A stretch of DNA of 64,000 nucleotides from Macrotrachela quadricornifera (Eukaryota > Rotifera > Eurotatoria > Philodinida > Philodinidae), in the NCBI GenBank assembly GCA_022393335.1, contig JAJEKB010021076.1, positions 788,379-852,378 of the forward strand. The letters are read 5' to 3'. Position numbers and translations under genes: made by a program. This document shows positions 1 to 12,200 of this stretch, piece by piece; the stretch's first letter is position 1; each line of letters begins with the position of its first letter. A model generated the notes under the pieces. It worked only from the letters and a program-made list of their open reading frames with translations, was not told the origin of the DNA and ran no database searches.

Positions 1-177
1 GCCGATTTAAGGTTATCTTATATATGCTATAATGCGCCTCGAACATCATGATATTTTACTAAGACAATAGTGAAGAAACAGAGGAATGCGGAGATGAACT
101 AAGAAAGGGTTCTTGGGACCGTCAATATTGCTGCTTCTGTAAAGATGAAACAAAGGGTCGTTCGGGCTATTTACAGC

Positions 178-785
178 TTATGATAGATACAAGTAACGTT
201 CGTCGTTTCGACTCACTGAGCGCTTGACTGTGGAGGGCAGAAGTATTTTTTTCGCAAGTACCAATGTGGGTGGAATTGATCTAGACTCGTTATACAAAAA
301 AATAGCGCTCGTTGCTTCCACTCGTTTGACTCTCGACTCTATGAGCAAGTGTTTATGTGTTATGATCGGCTTAACTGAAACAATTGGTGACATTGCAGAG
401 TGTTCCATAACTAAGTAGCCTCAAGTAGATTCGTATAGCTTTACATTTCATTTGATTTTATCAACTATATTTTTAAAATGATAGGTGGATATACCGAGTT
501 TTTATTTATATGAATGAACTTCAAAAGTATAGTTTAGTGGTATTATCTTCAATCACAATACAAAAACTTTTAATAAAAAATGTTCTATCTCAAACAATTT
601 GAGAAAAAATAGATTAAGTCGTTTTTTTCCAATGTTACGAATTAAAGAAACACATTTGAGTTACTTATCTGTATAAAGTGCCTGAATCAATTCCTCCCAC
701 ATTGGTACTTGCGAAAAAAATACTTCTGCCCTCCACAGTCGAGGGCTAAGTGAGTCGCAACGACGAACGTTACTTGTTTTCATAG
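178..785. repeat. Foldback repeat with ~95-bp arms
   Basis: About 95 bases at 185-280 recur as the reverse complement at about 688-780, sharing the stretch around GTACTTGCGAAAAAAATACT and the CTCCACAGTC block with few mismatches. The loop is about 400 bases of AT-rich DNA. No coding potential is seen; short ORFs on either strand are by-products of the inverted repeat. The unit is probably a decayed foldback transposon. Confidence 0.6.
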
Positions 786-879
786 AGAAGATAAATCCAT
801 GTAAATATTTTTTTGAAGTGCTAAGATTGAACGCGTCTAAACATCTTCCAAGTGAAACAAACCAAGGGTTTAAACTCAA

Positions 880-1450
880 TTTATTTTCTAAACCCATCTT
901 CACGCGTTCATAGTTTGACTATCGTTCTAAACGAATTTTTAGCAAAAAAACGCGCCTCCGCTGAAACATTTGAAGCGTCTGATTTCGAAAAATATCGATT
1001 ATTTTCTGTATGTTTAAATGAACGTTTTGTCTATTTTAAATTCATCTTAACATTCGTTTATTAAGAAATCTAAGAAAGTTTAGATGAGGAAAATAAATGT
1101 AAACGAATAATTTGATCACGTAGTTAACTATTTTATAGAAGATATTTTTGAGTAAAATCGCATCCGATTTACAAGAACTGAACGCGATCGAAAATCTGAG
1201 TACGTTCCAATGCGTTTGAAAAAATCTTTGAAATGCGTTTAAACGTGTTAAACGTTTTTCAGAAACGTGTTGAGACCCGGTTAATGGCTTTTCTAATTAC
1301 GTTTAAACACGTTGGATAGAAAAACTACATCCAGACACGTTTCGAAGTTTTTTCTAACCTCATCTCGATGTGTTCCATATCGAAAATGTGTTTGGATACA
1401 TCCTTGACTGATTTTTAATCGCGTTTCAATGCATCGTCTTTGCGTTTCGT
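880..1450. repeat. AT-rich stretch rich in CGTTTAAACGTGTT-like words
   Basis: This non-coding stretch repeatedly uses variants of ACGTTTAAACACGTT and CGTTTAGAAACGTG on both strands, so it is locally self-complementary. The same word forms the centre of the short hairpin at 44889-44962. No gene is seen here or in the following bases to about 2040. Confidence 0.35.
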
Positions 1451-2044
1451 ACTTAGCATGGAAATTTTTAAATCTATATTATCTGAAGAAAGTTTTCATT
1501 GTATAAAATATAAAATCTGAATAGTTTTCATATATAGTGAGTCTGTGCATATCTTAAAAACTGAATGTCCACGTTGAAGCTTGATATGGACACATTAGAT
1601 TTCAAATTTGGTAGTTTAATGATGATAGGAACGATTTGATGTGAACATGATCAATATCTTTGATAATTAGTATAAAAGATTCAATTGTAAGAGAGAAAAG
1701 AATTTTGCCAACTATTAGGAAGTTTTCAGAATTTTTTTTCAATCGGTCGATGGCATACACAGTTAGATTCTGCATCCCTGCGAACAAGACAAAGGATGTT
1801 ATGACTTACAGGAATTTAATTATTCACTTTGAAATCTCTAATAAATTTCAGTTTAAAAAAATTTCAACTTCACTTTTCTCTTTTTCGAAATTAATTTAAT
1901 ACCTAAGATTAAGATAAACAGATTTAAATTGTGAATTATGTTCGTAAATGAAAAGTTACGAATTGTATATAAATACACATATGTTTTGTGTAATGTATTG
2001 CTGTTAAAAATAAGATAGAATCTATTTTAATAATATTGGTTACA

Positions 2045-3155
2045 GGTGAATGATGATGAACGAAGGATGTATACATCTCTGATTGATCAATGAGTATATT
2101 AGCGGTATTCATTTGTCTTTGATTTGATTATTTTATTTGTTAATATCATTATTTTCATTTCTATAATAGGAATACAATGGAACAAAGATCTTCAATACTT
2201 GGCGTACATCATCCAAATGTTGTACCATTTCAATGAATAAATCCATTATATGTTAATCATGTTATTCATCATAATATGAATATGTTTCAACAACAACAAC
2301 AACAATTGTTAGATGATCAATATCATTTTCAACAATCAATGTTCAATACATAGTTTCGATATTAAACAATTTATCATTCTATTTTATATTCAAGATATTT
2401 TACTTTTTTCTAACTTATCTAATGTTTTTAAAAAAACTAAAATATTTCATTTAAGTGTGCACTATCAAAAACCTACTAAGCTAGTTTTGTTTCAATCTAT
2501 AAAAGTCTTTCATCGTTTATGACATCAATTGACAAAATCATGTTTATATTCCATCAATACCATATTTCGAATACTAGAATATATAAGATGTGCCATTCTT
2601 CCTCTTATTATGTAAGATACAGGTAAGTCAAGTTTTGTTTTTACAGAATTTCATAGATTATGAGTTATTGATGAGGTCTGTGCTTGGAAATATTCACGGA
2701 TTTTATCAAGTGTTAGTTTGAAAAATAAGAAAAGACAAATAACTGCAACAAAACAATCTATTGATTAGTTTTTATTTTATAATTTAAAATCGATATTCAT
2801 ATTCAATCATTGTTTAACTGATTTAATAAACAAATGAAATAATAATCTCTCTCAACTATAATAAAAAACGCTCAAAATTGTTTGAATCCTTCTGATCAAA
2901 ATTGATAATTATCTTTGATTGAGTTTTCTTCTCTTATTCATATATATGTTATTGCTATTTTCCTCTTATCAGTATAATTCTTCTTGCAGTTGTTAGCATC
3001 AAGTATATAACACAAGGCGAACAATATTAAAAGATAAATCATGAAAATATTTTTCTAATCTTCTTTTAAAAATTATCTCGATAGGTATTCGTCCATTTCA
3101 AGTTCCTGTCATTATCGATCCACCTGATAATTCTATTCAATCTAATCAAGTATTT
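2045..3155 (+). pseudogene. Possible gene fragments, Q/H-rich
   Basis: Three short stretches look like exons. At about 2045-2090 the frame after an AG acceptor reads VNDDERRMYTSLIDQ and then stops. At 2169-2351, after another AG acceptor, a His/Gln-rich frame contains a CAA run (about 2287-2306) coding for five or six Gln, but is cut by a TGA. At about 3087-3150 a third acceptor opens into GIRPFQVPVIIDPP. The composition resembles the low-complexity part of a regulatory protein, but no domain is recognisable. In-frame stops suggest a pseudogene, or mis-predicted exons. The rest of 2350-3700 shows nothing. Confidence 0.25.
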
Positions 3156-3719
3156 TAATAAAATGTTTTATTTTATAATGAAATATGATTTTCGTTCTTA
3201 TCTCATAACTTCTAATAAATGTTCTATTTTAGAAATTTTATCAGATTCTTTGATAATATTGAAAATTAAGTGATAATGTTTATTGTTGAAGGCATGAGTA
3301 AAAACAAATGAGAATGATAGTAGTAGGATTCTAACCGATGAAAGAACAATGCTTGAAACTGCCGACATAGATTTCTCGATCATATTGTCAAGATGTGAAT
3401 CTCTAAGGAGATATTTATTATTAACGTCGAAGTATTTCACAATTGAGGAATATGCTTCTTTCTTCGATTAGTAAGACATTGACAATTGGATGAATCATTA
3501 TTATATATACACGACGAAAAAGAAATTTCTCATATCAACCTAATAATTGCGTAACATTTTACTAATTATTTTTTGCTGAGAAGGTTAAAAGAATAAAAAT
3601 GTTATTAGCGCAACTCCTATTAAGAGACGAATGTAAAACTGTTACGTCACATTGTTCCTCTGTTCGGGTAATACAAAACACGTCGTATTGAAGAATTTTT
3701 TGTTAATATTTAACACATT

Positions 3720-4080
3720 TATGGCGATAGGATTCACCGGTGGGTCCCACTATATTTTAATAAGAAAATTAATAGAAAAAACATATTTTTTTCCTTTTTT
3801 TTCTTGGATAGGAGGTTATACGCGATGTTTGATCTGTTCAATCTCACTAGTTTTTTTCTATTTTTTATTGGATGCGGTAATGTTTCTCGTTAAAACAATC
3901 AAGACAAAAAGTTTTTATTCTCTTCTTTGCTACTGCTAGACTGGCTTCTTTTAAATGTTGTTCTCTGATGTTTTTTCACATCAGTCAGTAATACCGCGTC
4001 TTCGAACGATGCCCCACAGATCCTTGCTTTTTTTCGAGCTTGTGAACAGCAACTTTATTGTTCGAACAACTTGCTGATTG
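3720..4080 (-). pseudogene. Diverged copy of the zinc-binding fragment repeat
   Basis: On the minus strand at about 3870-3945 the frame ends EASLAVAKKRIKTFCLDCFN followed by EKHYRI. This matches the C-terminus of the inverted repeat at 48801-49578, although one Cys pair has been lost. A CACCGGTGGG block (about 3739) flanks it as in the other copy, and the upstream GAACAACTTGCTGATTGTT block (4060-4083) also matches. It is therefore a third, older copy of a dispersed repeat carrying the 3' end of an unidentified gene. The plus-strand hydrophobic ORF over the same bases is a shadow. Confidence 0.55.
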
Positions 4081-4479
4081 TTGTTTAGGGCCACATTTCA
4101 GCTTTTCAAATGGCATAATAGTTTCACGAAACTATCGAATTGTCATGTCGTCTACAGCATAGGTTTTCTTTTAAATGAGATAACAATCAATCGCTGTGGT
4201 TCCAAATATAAATTCAAATGCCACTTTTTAATGCTATTTCATAGATTATCTGAAATACGTATAATATGGTCATAGTTAGCTTAATAAAGCACTACCTTGT
4301 CTCTCTTCGTTGTAATCAAGGATAAATTTTCCTTTCACAATTCGATCACTTAGTTTATTTATTTTTAGTAAAACAGGCTTGAGTTATTATTCTATTATGG
4401 CGTCAAAAACGATCGCCTGTTTAGTAATTTAAACAAATAAAGAAAAACAACTTGTAGTACATCCCAAAAAGACAACTTA

Positions 4480-5098
4480 CGAGGGAACATATTTAGATGT
4501 TCAAGCATTTTAGATCCCATCTTTTGGTGGTAAGTAGACCTCGATGAGGTATGAAAAATCTCAAAAGGATTTATTTCCTCGTGCCTTTGTTTCCGAGTTA
4601 TGACCGTTTTACTCTATTTTTGGCTTACAGCAAGGTATTTCGAAAAAATTCTGATGATGCATTTGTGACCTGAGATTTTGCCCATAGAAAGGTCTCATTG
4701 GCACTAGATTGTTCTACAAGTATCAGCTCGAACAAATGTCTCCTTCTCCAGATAATCGAATTTTAAAAAATCCTGTATTTTATCAACCATTCGAAAAAAA
4801 CTAATCTGCCTTGGAAATTCATTATCTCGTGAAGGAAACATCCGCTCCTGTTGATACTTGTAGAACAATCTAGTGCCAATGAGACCTTTCTATGGGCAAA
4901 ATTTCAGGCCACAAATGCTTTATCAGAATTTTTTCGAAATACCTTGCTGTAAGCCAAAAATAGAGTAAAACGGTCATAACTCGGAAACAAAGGCACGAGG
5001 AAATAAATCCTTTTGAGATTTTTCATACCTCATCGAGGTCTACTTACCACCAAAAGATGGGATCTAAAATATTTGAACACCTAAATATGTGCCCTGGT
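4480..5098. mobile_element. ~620-bp long-palindrome MITE, CGAGGG-ended
   Basis: Two arms of about 300 bases are almost perfect reverse complements, for example around 4520-4560 against 5025-5065, with only a short centre near 4790. The outer ends read CGAGGGAAC on the left and a degraded version on the right, with TTA on both sides as a possible 3-bp target duplication. There is no ORF. The architecture matches the elements at 13124, 26390 and 55323. A PIF/Harbinger-like origin is suggested only by the TWA-type flank. Confidence 0.7.
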
Positions 5099-5341
5099 TA
5101 GTACATTTACCAAAAGACAAATGTACACGAAAATGAATCCATCGAAGGTATTTTCTAAGAAAATCGAATCGACGTGAGTGTATTAAATACCAGTGCTCAA
5201 CAAAACCTACTTGAACATACAAAATATCCAGAAATTCAATGGAAGCATATTGTCCATATTTAAACAAATGAATTTGTTTTCCGATAATATTTTCGTCTTA
5301 CTGAACATCTCTTTTTGAATGACTAACAACAGTATTCGAAA

Positions 5342-5580
5342 CGATCGTCGTAAGTAGCTTGAAATTACTTATGAACTCACATCCTCATCATTCAGTTTTT
5401 GCAAAGCCAACTGATGAGTCCGTTAAGCAAGAACGAAATCAGTCTTGGTGTGCTTGTTTGTATGACTCTTAAAAACCTTCTATTGATTTGAGATCGATTT
5501 AAATGAAGTTCCTACAAATTCCAAATCTACCTGATAATGAACCCTTAGACAATGTTCAAAGCGATCGTCGTAAGTAGCTT
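5342..5580. repeat. 19-bp direct repeat, 220 bp apart
   Basis: CGATCGTCGTAAGTAGCTT occurs at 5342-5360 and again at 5562-5580. Each copy is followed within about 25 bases by an ACTCAC word and then a CATCCTCATC or CACCCTCACC tract. The region 5100-6290 otherwise shows no gene. Confidence 0.6.
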
Positions 5581-6304
5581 AGCATTGTCTTGTAAACTCA
5601 CTATCACCCTCACCTTTTGTGTTATTCTCAATTCTATAGAAGATTCGTTGTGCAATAGTAGGATAGATTACTGTATCAAGCATAATAATTCCATTGTTTA
5701 GTCCTTCACATGACATATACCTGTGAATTAATATTGATATGATATCTTTAAAATTCACCTAATGACGTCTTTGTAAGATAGAAACAATTGTTGTTGTGCA
5801 ATGTCAACGTTTCCACTCATCACTGCATGTTGATTCTAATATTATTAATTCTAATAACAGTTTGGAATTAATATTGTTTTGATTCTTTTGAATTAAGACA
5901 TGACTATCTGATGATTCTCTTTGCTGAGGTGCAATGTTAATAATATGGTTGCTTCACTCACCTTCACCCTCGAGGACCTTTTTTAGGTTTCGTAAAAAAG
6001 TTTTGAGAGTATAGTTTGCCATTTACTCACCCGCAATCAAAATGGCTTCTGCAAGTATATTTTGTGCTAATATAATACCTATTCCAAGAAAAAGAAATAA
6101 AGCAAGGTATGCTTGGCAAACAACTTCAGTTTATTCATTAGTTATGTTTGTATGAATGATTCATATTCTCACTCGTTTTTATTCTCTTCTCATTCTTCTT
6201 TCGTCTTTTTTCCTAGCGTTATTATACTTTCCGCATAGAGAATCATTTTTTCATGTCAAGTAGCTAAAGAAAGATTACATGGACTGTATTACTATAAAGC
6301 GAAA

Positions 6305-6690
6305 ACATGAACAATCTGCTGTCGTTCCAGCCTACAAGTAAGGCTCTATCTTTATCACTAGCTCAGGAAATTGAGAGTGCATTGGCAAGTTATTAGATGG
6401 TCGATGAAAACTTGCTGTGCCTGAACTCTACTTTAGATGAACCGGAGGTTAAGTAGTAATATATTTAAACATTCTAGTATTCATAAGTTGAGTGTCTAAC
6501 ATCCTTGATTATAAGCTCGTATTGATTCGTTGCAAGATTGACTTGCTACTGGAAAACAGTGGCTGAATGTAACGAAAAATGGTGATGTAATAGCTCTACC
6601 ACTGATTGGGCATTAATGTAAATGAACTACTTGTGTATACGAATTCGTTATGACAACTGGAAAGACATTTACGCCTAGACCCTAGTTAGG
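6305..6690 (+). pseudogene. Degenerate coding-like fragments, unidentified
   Basis: At about 6308-6395 a frame reads MNNLLSFQPTSKALSLSLAQ and continues for about ten residues to a stop. At about 6514-6610 another reads ARIDSLQD, a stop, then LATGKQWLNVTKNGDVIALP. The amino-acid usage is protein-like, but stops interrupt both. They could be remnants of the 5' part of the downstream TIR-ANK-ART gene or of an unrelated gene; I do not recognise the family. Confidence 0.25.
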
Positions 6691-6756
6691 CTTAATGTTT
6701 ATTCATTTGTGCTCCTAGTCCAAATGTATGAATCTAACATATAACACGAGCTTATA

Positions 6757-7346
6757 CTTAGGGTTGACCAAAAGTCCTGAGCCCACTTAAAAGACCCTGT
6801 CCGAAAATAAGACCTAGCCGAAATTGAAAAACTAAATATATCATTTTGTAGAGCAAATCAAGGCGCGTCGAATGGCATATATTGAATCTGATCTTCATGA
6901 GACTTTAGTGGAACTAGACTCAATTTACTAGTAGACGGCCATTTATCCAGGAAGTTATAGTACATACACAAACAATCGTAGATCATTGAAAAATCGTATT
7001 TTTTCTATGAGAGATAAAATGATCGGAGATGCTAAGTATAACAACTAGTAGCCCGTGAAAAACTCTACAAAACTGTATATAAAAATATTTTCCTAGAGAT
7101 ACCTTTCAATGACATCAAGATCCATAATTATCAATAGCTGATGATACTTTTGAGTACATGACCGTCTACTAGTAAACTGACTATAGTTCCACTAAAGTCT
7201 TACGAAAATCAGATTTAATATGTGCCATTCGACGCGCCTGGACTTGTTCTACGAAATGGTATATTTGGTTCCTCAATTTCGAATAGTTCTTCTTATTCGA
7301 CAGGATATTTTAAAATTTGGGCTCAGGACTTTTGGTCAACCCTAAG
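6757..7346. mobile_element. Mariner-TIR foldback MITE, 590 bp
   Basis: The ends are CTTAGGGTTGACCAAAAGTC and its reverse complement, each flanked by TA. The arms continue as long inverted repeats, for example a GTAGACGG word inside both arms (about 6932 and 7164). The first 8 and later CCAAAAGT bases match the TIR of the mariner at 17169. There is no ORF, so it is a non-autonomous element. Confidence 0.8.
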
Positions 7347-7559
7347 TATACTAAAGAGAAAGATGAAAAAAGCAAACAACTAGTTAAAGGACACATAGAG
7401 AAGAGAGAACACTAAAAAAGGTAATAGTTAAAAGAGAGGTCATATGACATAATTGATATGACTTATGACACATCAACTTTCTAGTAATTGCACAATATGC
7501 TCAAGTTGTATCATTCAAAAGATGGATACAATTACATGCAAAGATGATGAGCTTGTTGA

Positions 7560-10344
7560 CACACTGAACAGTATAGAACAACTAATAGTCGTACACAGCA
7601 ATTTTCAAATACCAAATCCAACCCTTCGAATTCTACATTATTCCAATTTAAACGTCTGATATGTGATGTTAACAAAGGGAACTCTCAGCGGACTATTACT
7701 AGCATCCGCAAATTTATTAACTGTAACCTAGAGGAAACTATTCAATATCACATATTATTTTCACTGATCATTATACTTTTCAGGTTGCCCACCGAGGTTG
7801 CTAATTCAAGTATGCCAGTTCCTAGTCGCAATTTCTTTGATGTCTACATTAATGTGGATGATTTCACCAAAATCCCACAATATGAAATGCATCAAATGAT
7901 TGATATACTCCTTCGATGTCCAAAGTATCATCAGCATCCGTCAGTTTATCGATTAGGTCTATGGTTTGAAAATTCTTCTGGATCAACTTGGTGTTCTGAA
8001 TTGATTACTAAATGTGTACAGTCCAATTGGTTTAAATATTATTTATGTCAACCAAACTACTCTGCTCTTACACAGCCAGCCGAAAGATTTTTCATTTGTT
8101 CATGCTCCCTGTACTTCGCCCGATATGGAAATCTGCACAGTGTCGACGCTTCAGTATTCGCCTGCTGCAGAAGATTTGTGATCACTTTTGCTCGTAAGAC
8201 AACATACTATTGGTCGACTTCTGCTCTTCACTGTATAGTAGCTGTAGTTCTATTTATGGGTGACAATTATGGTGATCGTTATCGGAGCTCCGATGGGTAC
8301 ATCCATGCTTTGAGAACCATTTCTACAGGTACATTTGCACATATTCGTGACATGGGCATTCAAATTACACATTATTTAAAATTCTTACAAACTATAAGCT
8401 ATTCTGCTGATGAATATGGTGCACCGGTCTATGCACTGAAAACGTCATTATGTGAACGACTTCCAGTCTTTTCTCTCACTAGCTCACTAAGTTATTTTGA
8501 ACTATCAATAACAAAAAAACGCGTTCTAGTGCATTTCAGTGATATGGATCGAAACATATGCCACAGAATAGCAGAACACCTCACTTCTGATTATTTGGTA
8601 GAGCTAAACTATCGATTCTGGGGAGATTTTTCCCAAGTATCGGCCGTGATATGCTGTCTTAGTCACAGCTACGAAGATGATTGTCAAAAACGGGCCGAAT
8701 TGCAGCATATGTTCAAAGCACAAGTAAAGATCATTTGCATAACAATCCAACAAGAGTTTCGTCCTAGTGAGTCATCGCTTCAATACATCACTGAAAACTC
8801 TCGAAATTCAGGAATCGGAACAGTTGAAGTTTTTTCAGATATGGAATGGATGAATCATCTGACAGAAATGCTGTCCAATTCTTTATCAAAAGAGTGTTGG
8901 CAAAGAAATCATCGAATATTTGTCTTTTTCTCTTCTCTCTATCAATGGAGTCAAGACAATGCATGTGATTCTGTGCGACAGTTGCTTCTTAACACTGAAT
9001 GTAATTTATTGTATTCGATTTGCAGTACTTCATCTTCAGTTGATAGAAGCAAAGTCTTGCAATATTTACATAAAAAAAATCAGAAACTTCATTTTCACGC
9101 CGATCAAGAACTCACTTTATTCGAGAAATGGCTTTCTGAACAAAATGAAAACGAGGGATATGATGTAAGTTGATCAATGAATGTCGTCGTTTTCATTCTT
9201 ATTTAAGTTTTAGACGATTGTAATTTCAAACGATCAAGCGAAACTTGAACAGATTCAGGACAATCTCTACTTCGCATCGAAGCATAATGTTATTGGACGT
9301 GTTCGCGAGATTCTTGAGACGACAACAATATCCGATTTGCACCGGGCTCAAGTACTAAAAAGTAGCAGTTCTCTACATGTTGCATCTTACTATGGTCATG
9401 AAGAGATTGTCAAACTTTTACTGGATTATGGTGACTGTCCTTGGAAACACAATAAATACAGGTATACAGCACACGAAGAAGCACGATCAGAAACAATAAA
9501 ACAAATCTTCAGTCAATATAAAGCGGCATCATTATTGACTCGTTTCGCTGATGATTTAGTCGAATGGACACTAACTTGCCAAGACTCTGCTGCTAAATGT
9601 GACCAAATTCGACGGCGTTTATGTGGAGCAAACTTCAAGTATCGTCTCGAGCGTATTCATAGAATCTACTTATCCCATTATCTCTCTCTCGATGGGTTTA
9701 GTTCATCAGATTATGCAACAGTGAACAAATATTTTTGTGACGCTAGTTTCCAAAAAAACGCTATTTCGCTCATTAAGGCCTATACAAGCACTACTTCGTT
9801 TTACAGTCACATTAATCGACATCTCGCTACTTATGCACTTGCATATTTCGATTCAGCTTTCGATACATCACTAAACTATTCTCTAATTCATTATGCCCTC
9901 GAGTTTGTAGCTCTTTTGATCCACGATGATGAGCTTCAAAAGTTGAACTTTACCGGCCAAGTCTTTAGAGGAATATTGTTAACACAAGATAACCTTTACA
10001 AATATATTGTGGGTTCTCAAATAGTTAATACTACCTTTCTTTCAACTTCTAAAGATCCAAGAGTCGCTGAAGCTTTTGCGGATCTTGAAAATCGAAAACA
10101 TCATCGAAAAACGCCTGACAAACGACCTATCGCCATACCTGTTCTCTGTTCATATAAAATCCGGAATAACAACACAGCATTCGACATTTCGTCTATTTCG
10201 ACTGTGGAAGATGAGAGTGAAGTTTTGATCTTACCTTTTTCAGCCTTTCGAATTTCTCGAGTAGTTCGTGCAGAAAGTGTTGTCAAAATCGATCTGGAAG
10301 AATGCGAAAGGGTTGAAACGGAATTTGTTGATGAATTTGCGTAG
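7560..10344 (+). CDS. TIR-ankyrin-ART fusion protein
   Basis: Predicted large intracellular protein joining two NAD+-linked folds. The frame is open from 7560; the first in-frame ATG is 7812, and an AG acceptor at 7782-7783 leaves the 5' end unresolved. A 49-bp GT-AG intron (9165-9213, phase 0) separates the exons, giving about 836 residues from 7785. Domains: an N-terminal helical region (7800-8500); a TIR-like domain (about 8514-8900; KKRVLVHFSDMDRNICHRIA, then AVICCLSHSYEDDC and VKIICITI); ankyrin repeats (about 9241-9510; SSLHVASYYGHEEIVKLLLD); and a C-terminal arginine-type ART with the R-S-E signature: Arg in QVFRG, STS in TFLSTS, and ExE in EDESEVLIL. The TIR lacks an obvious W-x-D loop and may be non-catalytic. 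The ART looks intact. Target and role are unknown; an innate-immune or stress role is inference. Confidence 0.85.
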
Positions 10345-10591
10345 TTACTTTTACTATTTAATACTTTATGATAAATTCTGTACGGCTGAAGTTGAATATA
10401 AATATTTCATAGTACAAAAAACGTAGGTTTCTAATCAAAATTCTATGCTTTTAATGTGTCGAACGGAATCCATTGATGAAGATGGTTCAAAACGAAACAA
10501 ATTCACTCTAACATCTTTAGAAATCACATTATAGTATTCGTTATAAAAGAGTCTGTAACGCCATACATTATAGGCTTCGCATTCCAAAATA

Positions 10592-11245
10592 CTTAGGGCA
10601 GTCCAAAAGTAGTGAGGGATGCACTTTTTTTTCTTAGAGAAATCCTTTAAAGAATTTCTTTTTTTTTTTCTTGAGGATATAGAGCGTCTTTCGCGTCTAT
10701 CTTTATACGCTATTTGATCACTATTCAACTAATATCATAAAAATTGAATTTCGTTAAGAACTATTTTTGTTGATCAGTAGCTGGTATCATTTAGATCATA
10801 ATGAATGTGGTACTTTTGCATTTCATTTTATTCCCACTTAATATGTTTCATTAATAAAACATAATACACTGCAAGATGCAGCGTGAAAAAAGAAGACAAT
10901 TCAGAAAGAATAGTTGTAGAAAGATGAGATGGAAAAAAAACTAAATTCGTCCATTTTGAAAGCAAAAAGTACAACTATAGAATAAGCGATACTTTTTGAA
11001 TTGTAGAGCACTTCACGCTGCATCTTACGATATAATTTGTTTTTTTTAATGCAAGAGATTAGATGGGAATAGAGTGAAATGCAAAAGTGTCCCATCTTTT
11101 ATGCCCATACTTATTATAAACTAAATGCTACTAGACAGTGATAAAAAAAAAAAGTTCTTATCGAAATTTAATTGTTATGATATTGGTTGAATAGTGATCA
11201 AATAGTGTATAAAGATAGACGCTCTATCTCTTCAGAAAAAAAATG
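10592..11245. mobile_element. Mariner-TIR foldback MITE, right end lost
   Basis: The left end is CTTAGGGCAGTCCAAAAGTA after a TA. The arm around 10675-10740 (GAGCGTCTTTCGCGTCTATC) returns inverted at about 11170-11230. The right terminal 60 bases, including the TIR, are missing, so the copy is truncated. It is related to the elements at 20595 and 50632. The remaining bases from 10345 to 10591 show nothing. Confidence 0.7.
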
Positions 11246-11689
11246 CGGAAACCTAGAATTTAAATCCGAGAGTTATGTGTATTTCAAAAAGCGAATAAGA
11301 CAGATGAGTTATCTAAGAATGTGTCGAGTAGAGCCCTTGAGGGCCCGGATCTGAAAATTCTAAGTTGATCTAGTCTAGGTAACTTCTGAGTCTGTAAATT
11401 ATAATTGATTAGAAAAAATGTTCAATATACACAATAATTCTTTCTTTGATTTTCTTTAGTTTTGGTTTATCTTCTTCAGAAAACGGTGAATCTATTTATG
11501 AATAAGTTAGGATTTTGTATTTATTACAACGGTACTGATTATGATCCTCTTTTACCTTTTCAAGATAACCTTCAACAACTTCTACCATGTTTTGACTTAA
11601 TTAACATGTGTTTATAATATGAAATATAATTTGAAACAAGCTTTAATTAAAAGAGAAAATTTTTATTTATGCAGATAAATAAAGTCTTC

Positions 11690-12200
11690 GGAACTAACTC
11701 CTCACCACGTCTTATCTGACAAAAAGAGGGCATCCGCACAGCCTAAGGGGTAGTTCCTTAGTGCGCTCAATGATGAATTTTTTTTAGACAGATTGATCAT
11801 AATCAATCTATCAAGAACTTCACTTTTTGAGTACATAAAAAAAATGTTGGTTTTATCAAGAACAAACGAATATCGCACAGACACACTATTAAGGTATATG
11901 GCTTTTTCATGGTTTTTCGCAAGTGTCATATTGAATAAATATTTACCGTAGCATATCTATCCCTATTATTTTGCATCATTTTATAGTTCTTAACGAGTTC
12001 TATCTACTCTGAAAAAATTGGTGTTGGTAATATGGAAAACAAACAAATAGTACACTGACGCATTGTCAAGATATATGAGTTTTTCATAGTTTTTCGACAC
12101 TGTCATACAGAGGAAATCTTGTCCGCAACCTATTTACCCCTATAACTTAGCGTCACTCCGCAGCCCATGAAATTCTCTATCTAATGGTAAATGATAGTTG
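11690..12200. repeat. Diverged ~180-bp tandem duplication
   Basis: A block at about 11870-11990, containing GGCTTTTTCATGGTTTTTCG and a CATATCTATCCCTATTA stretch, recurs diverged at about 12060-12160 (GAGTTTTTCATAGTTTTTCG, then CTATTTACCCCTATAAC). No protein is supported. The stretches 11250-11690 and 12200-13123 show only degenerate repeat sequence. Confidence 0.45.

Noticed and set aside
3652..3939. Hydrophobic plus-strand frame resembling a membrane protein
   Set aside because: It is antisense to the diverged zinc-binding fragment, which has recognisable homology to 48801-49578.
9165..9213. A stop shortly after codon 460 of the TIR-ANK-ART gene, suggesting two genes
   Set aside because: A GTAAGT donor and a TTTTAG acceptor 49 bases apart join the two frames in phase, matching other introns in the window.
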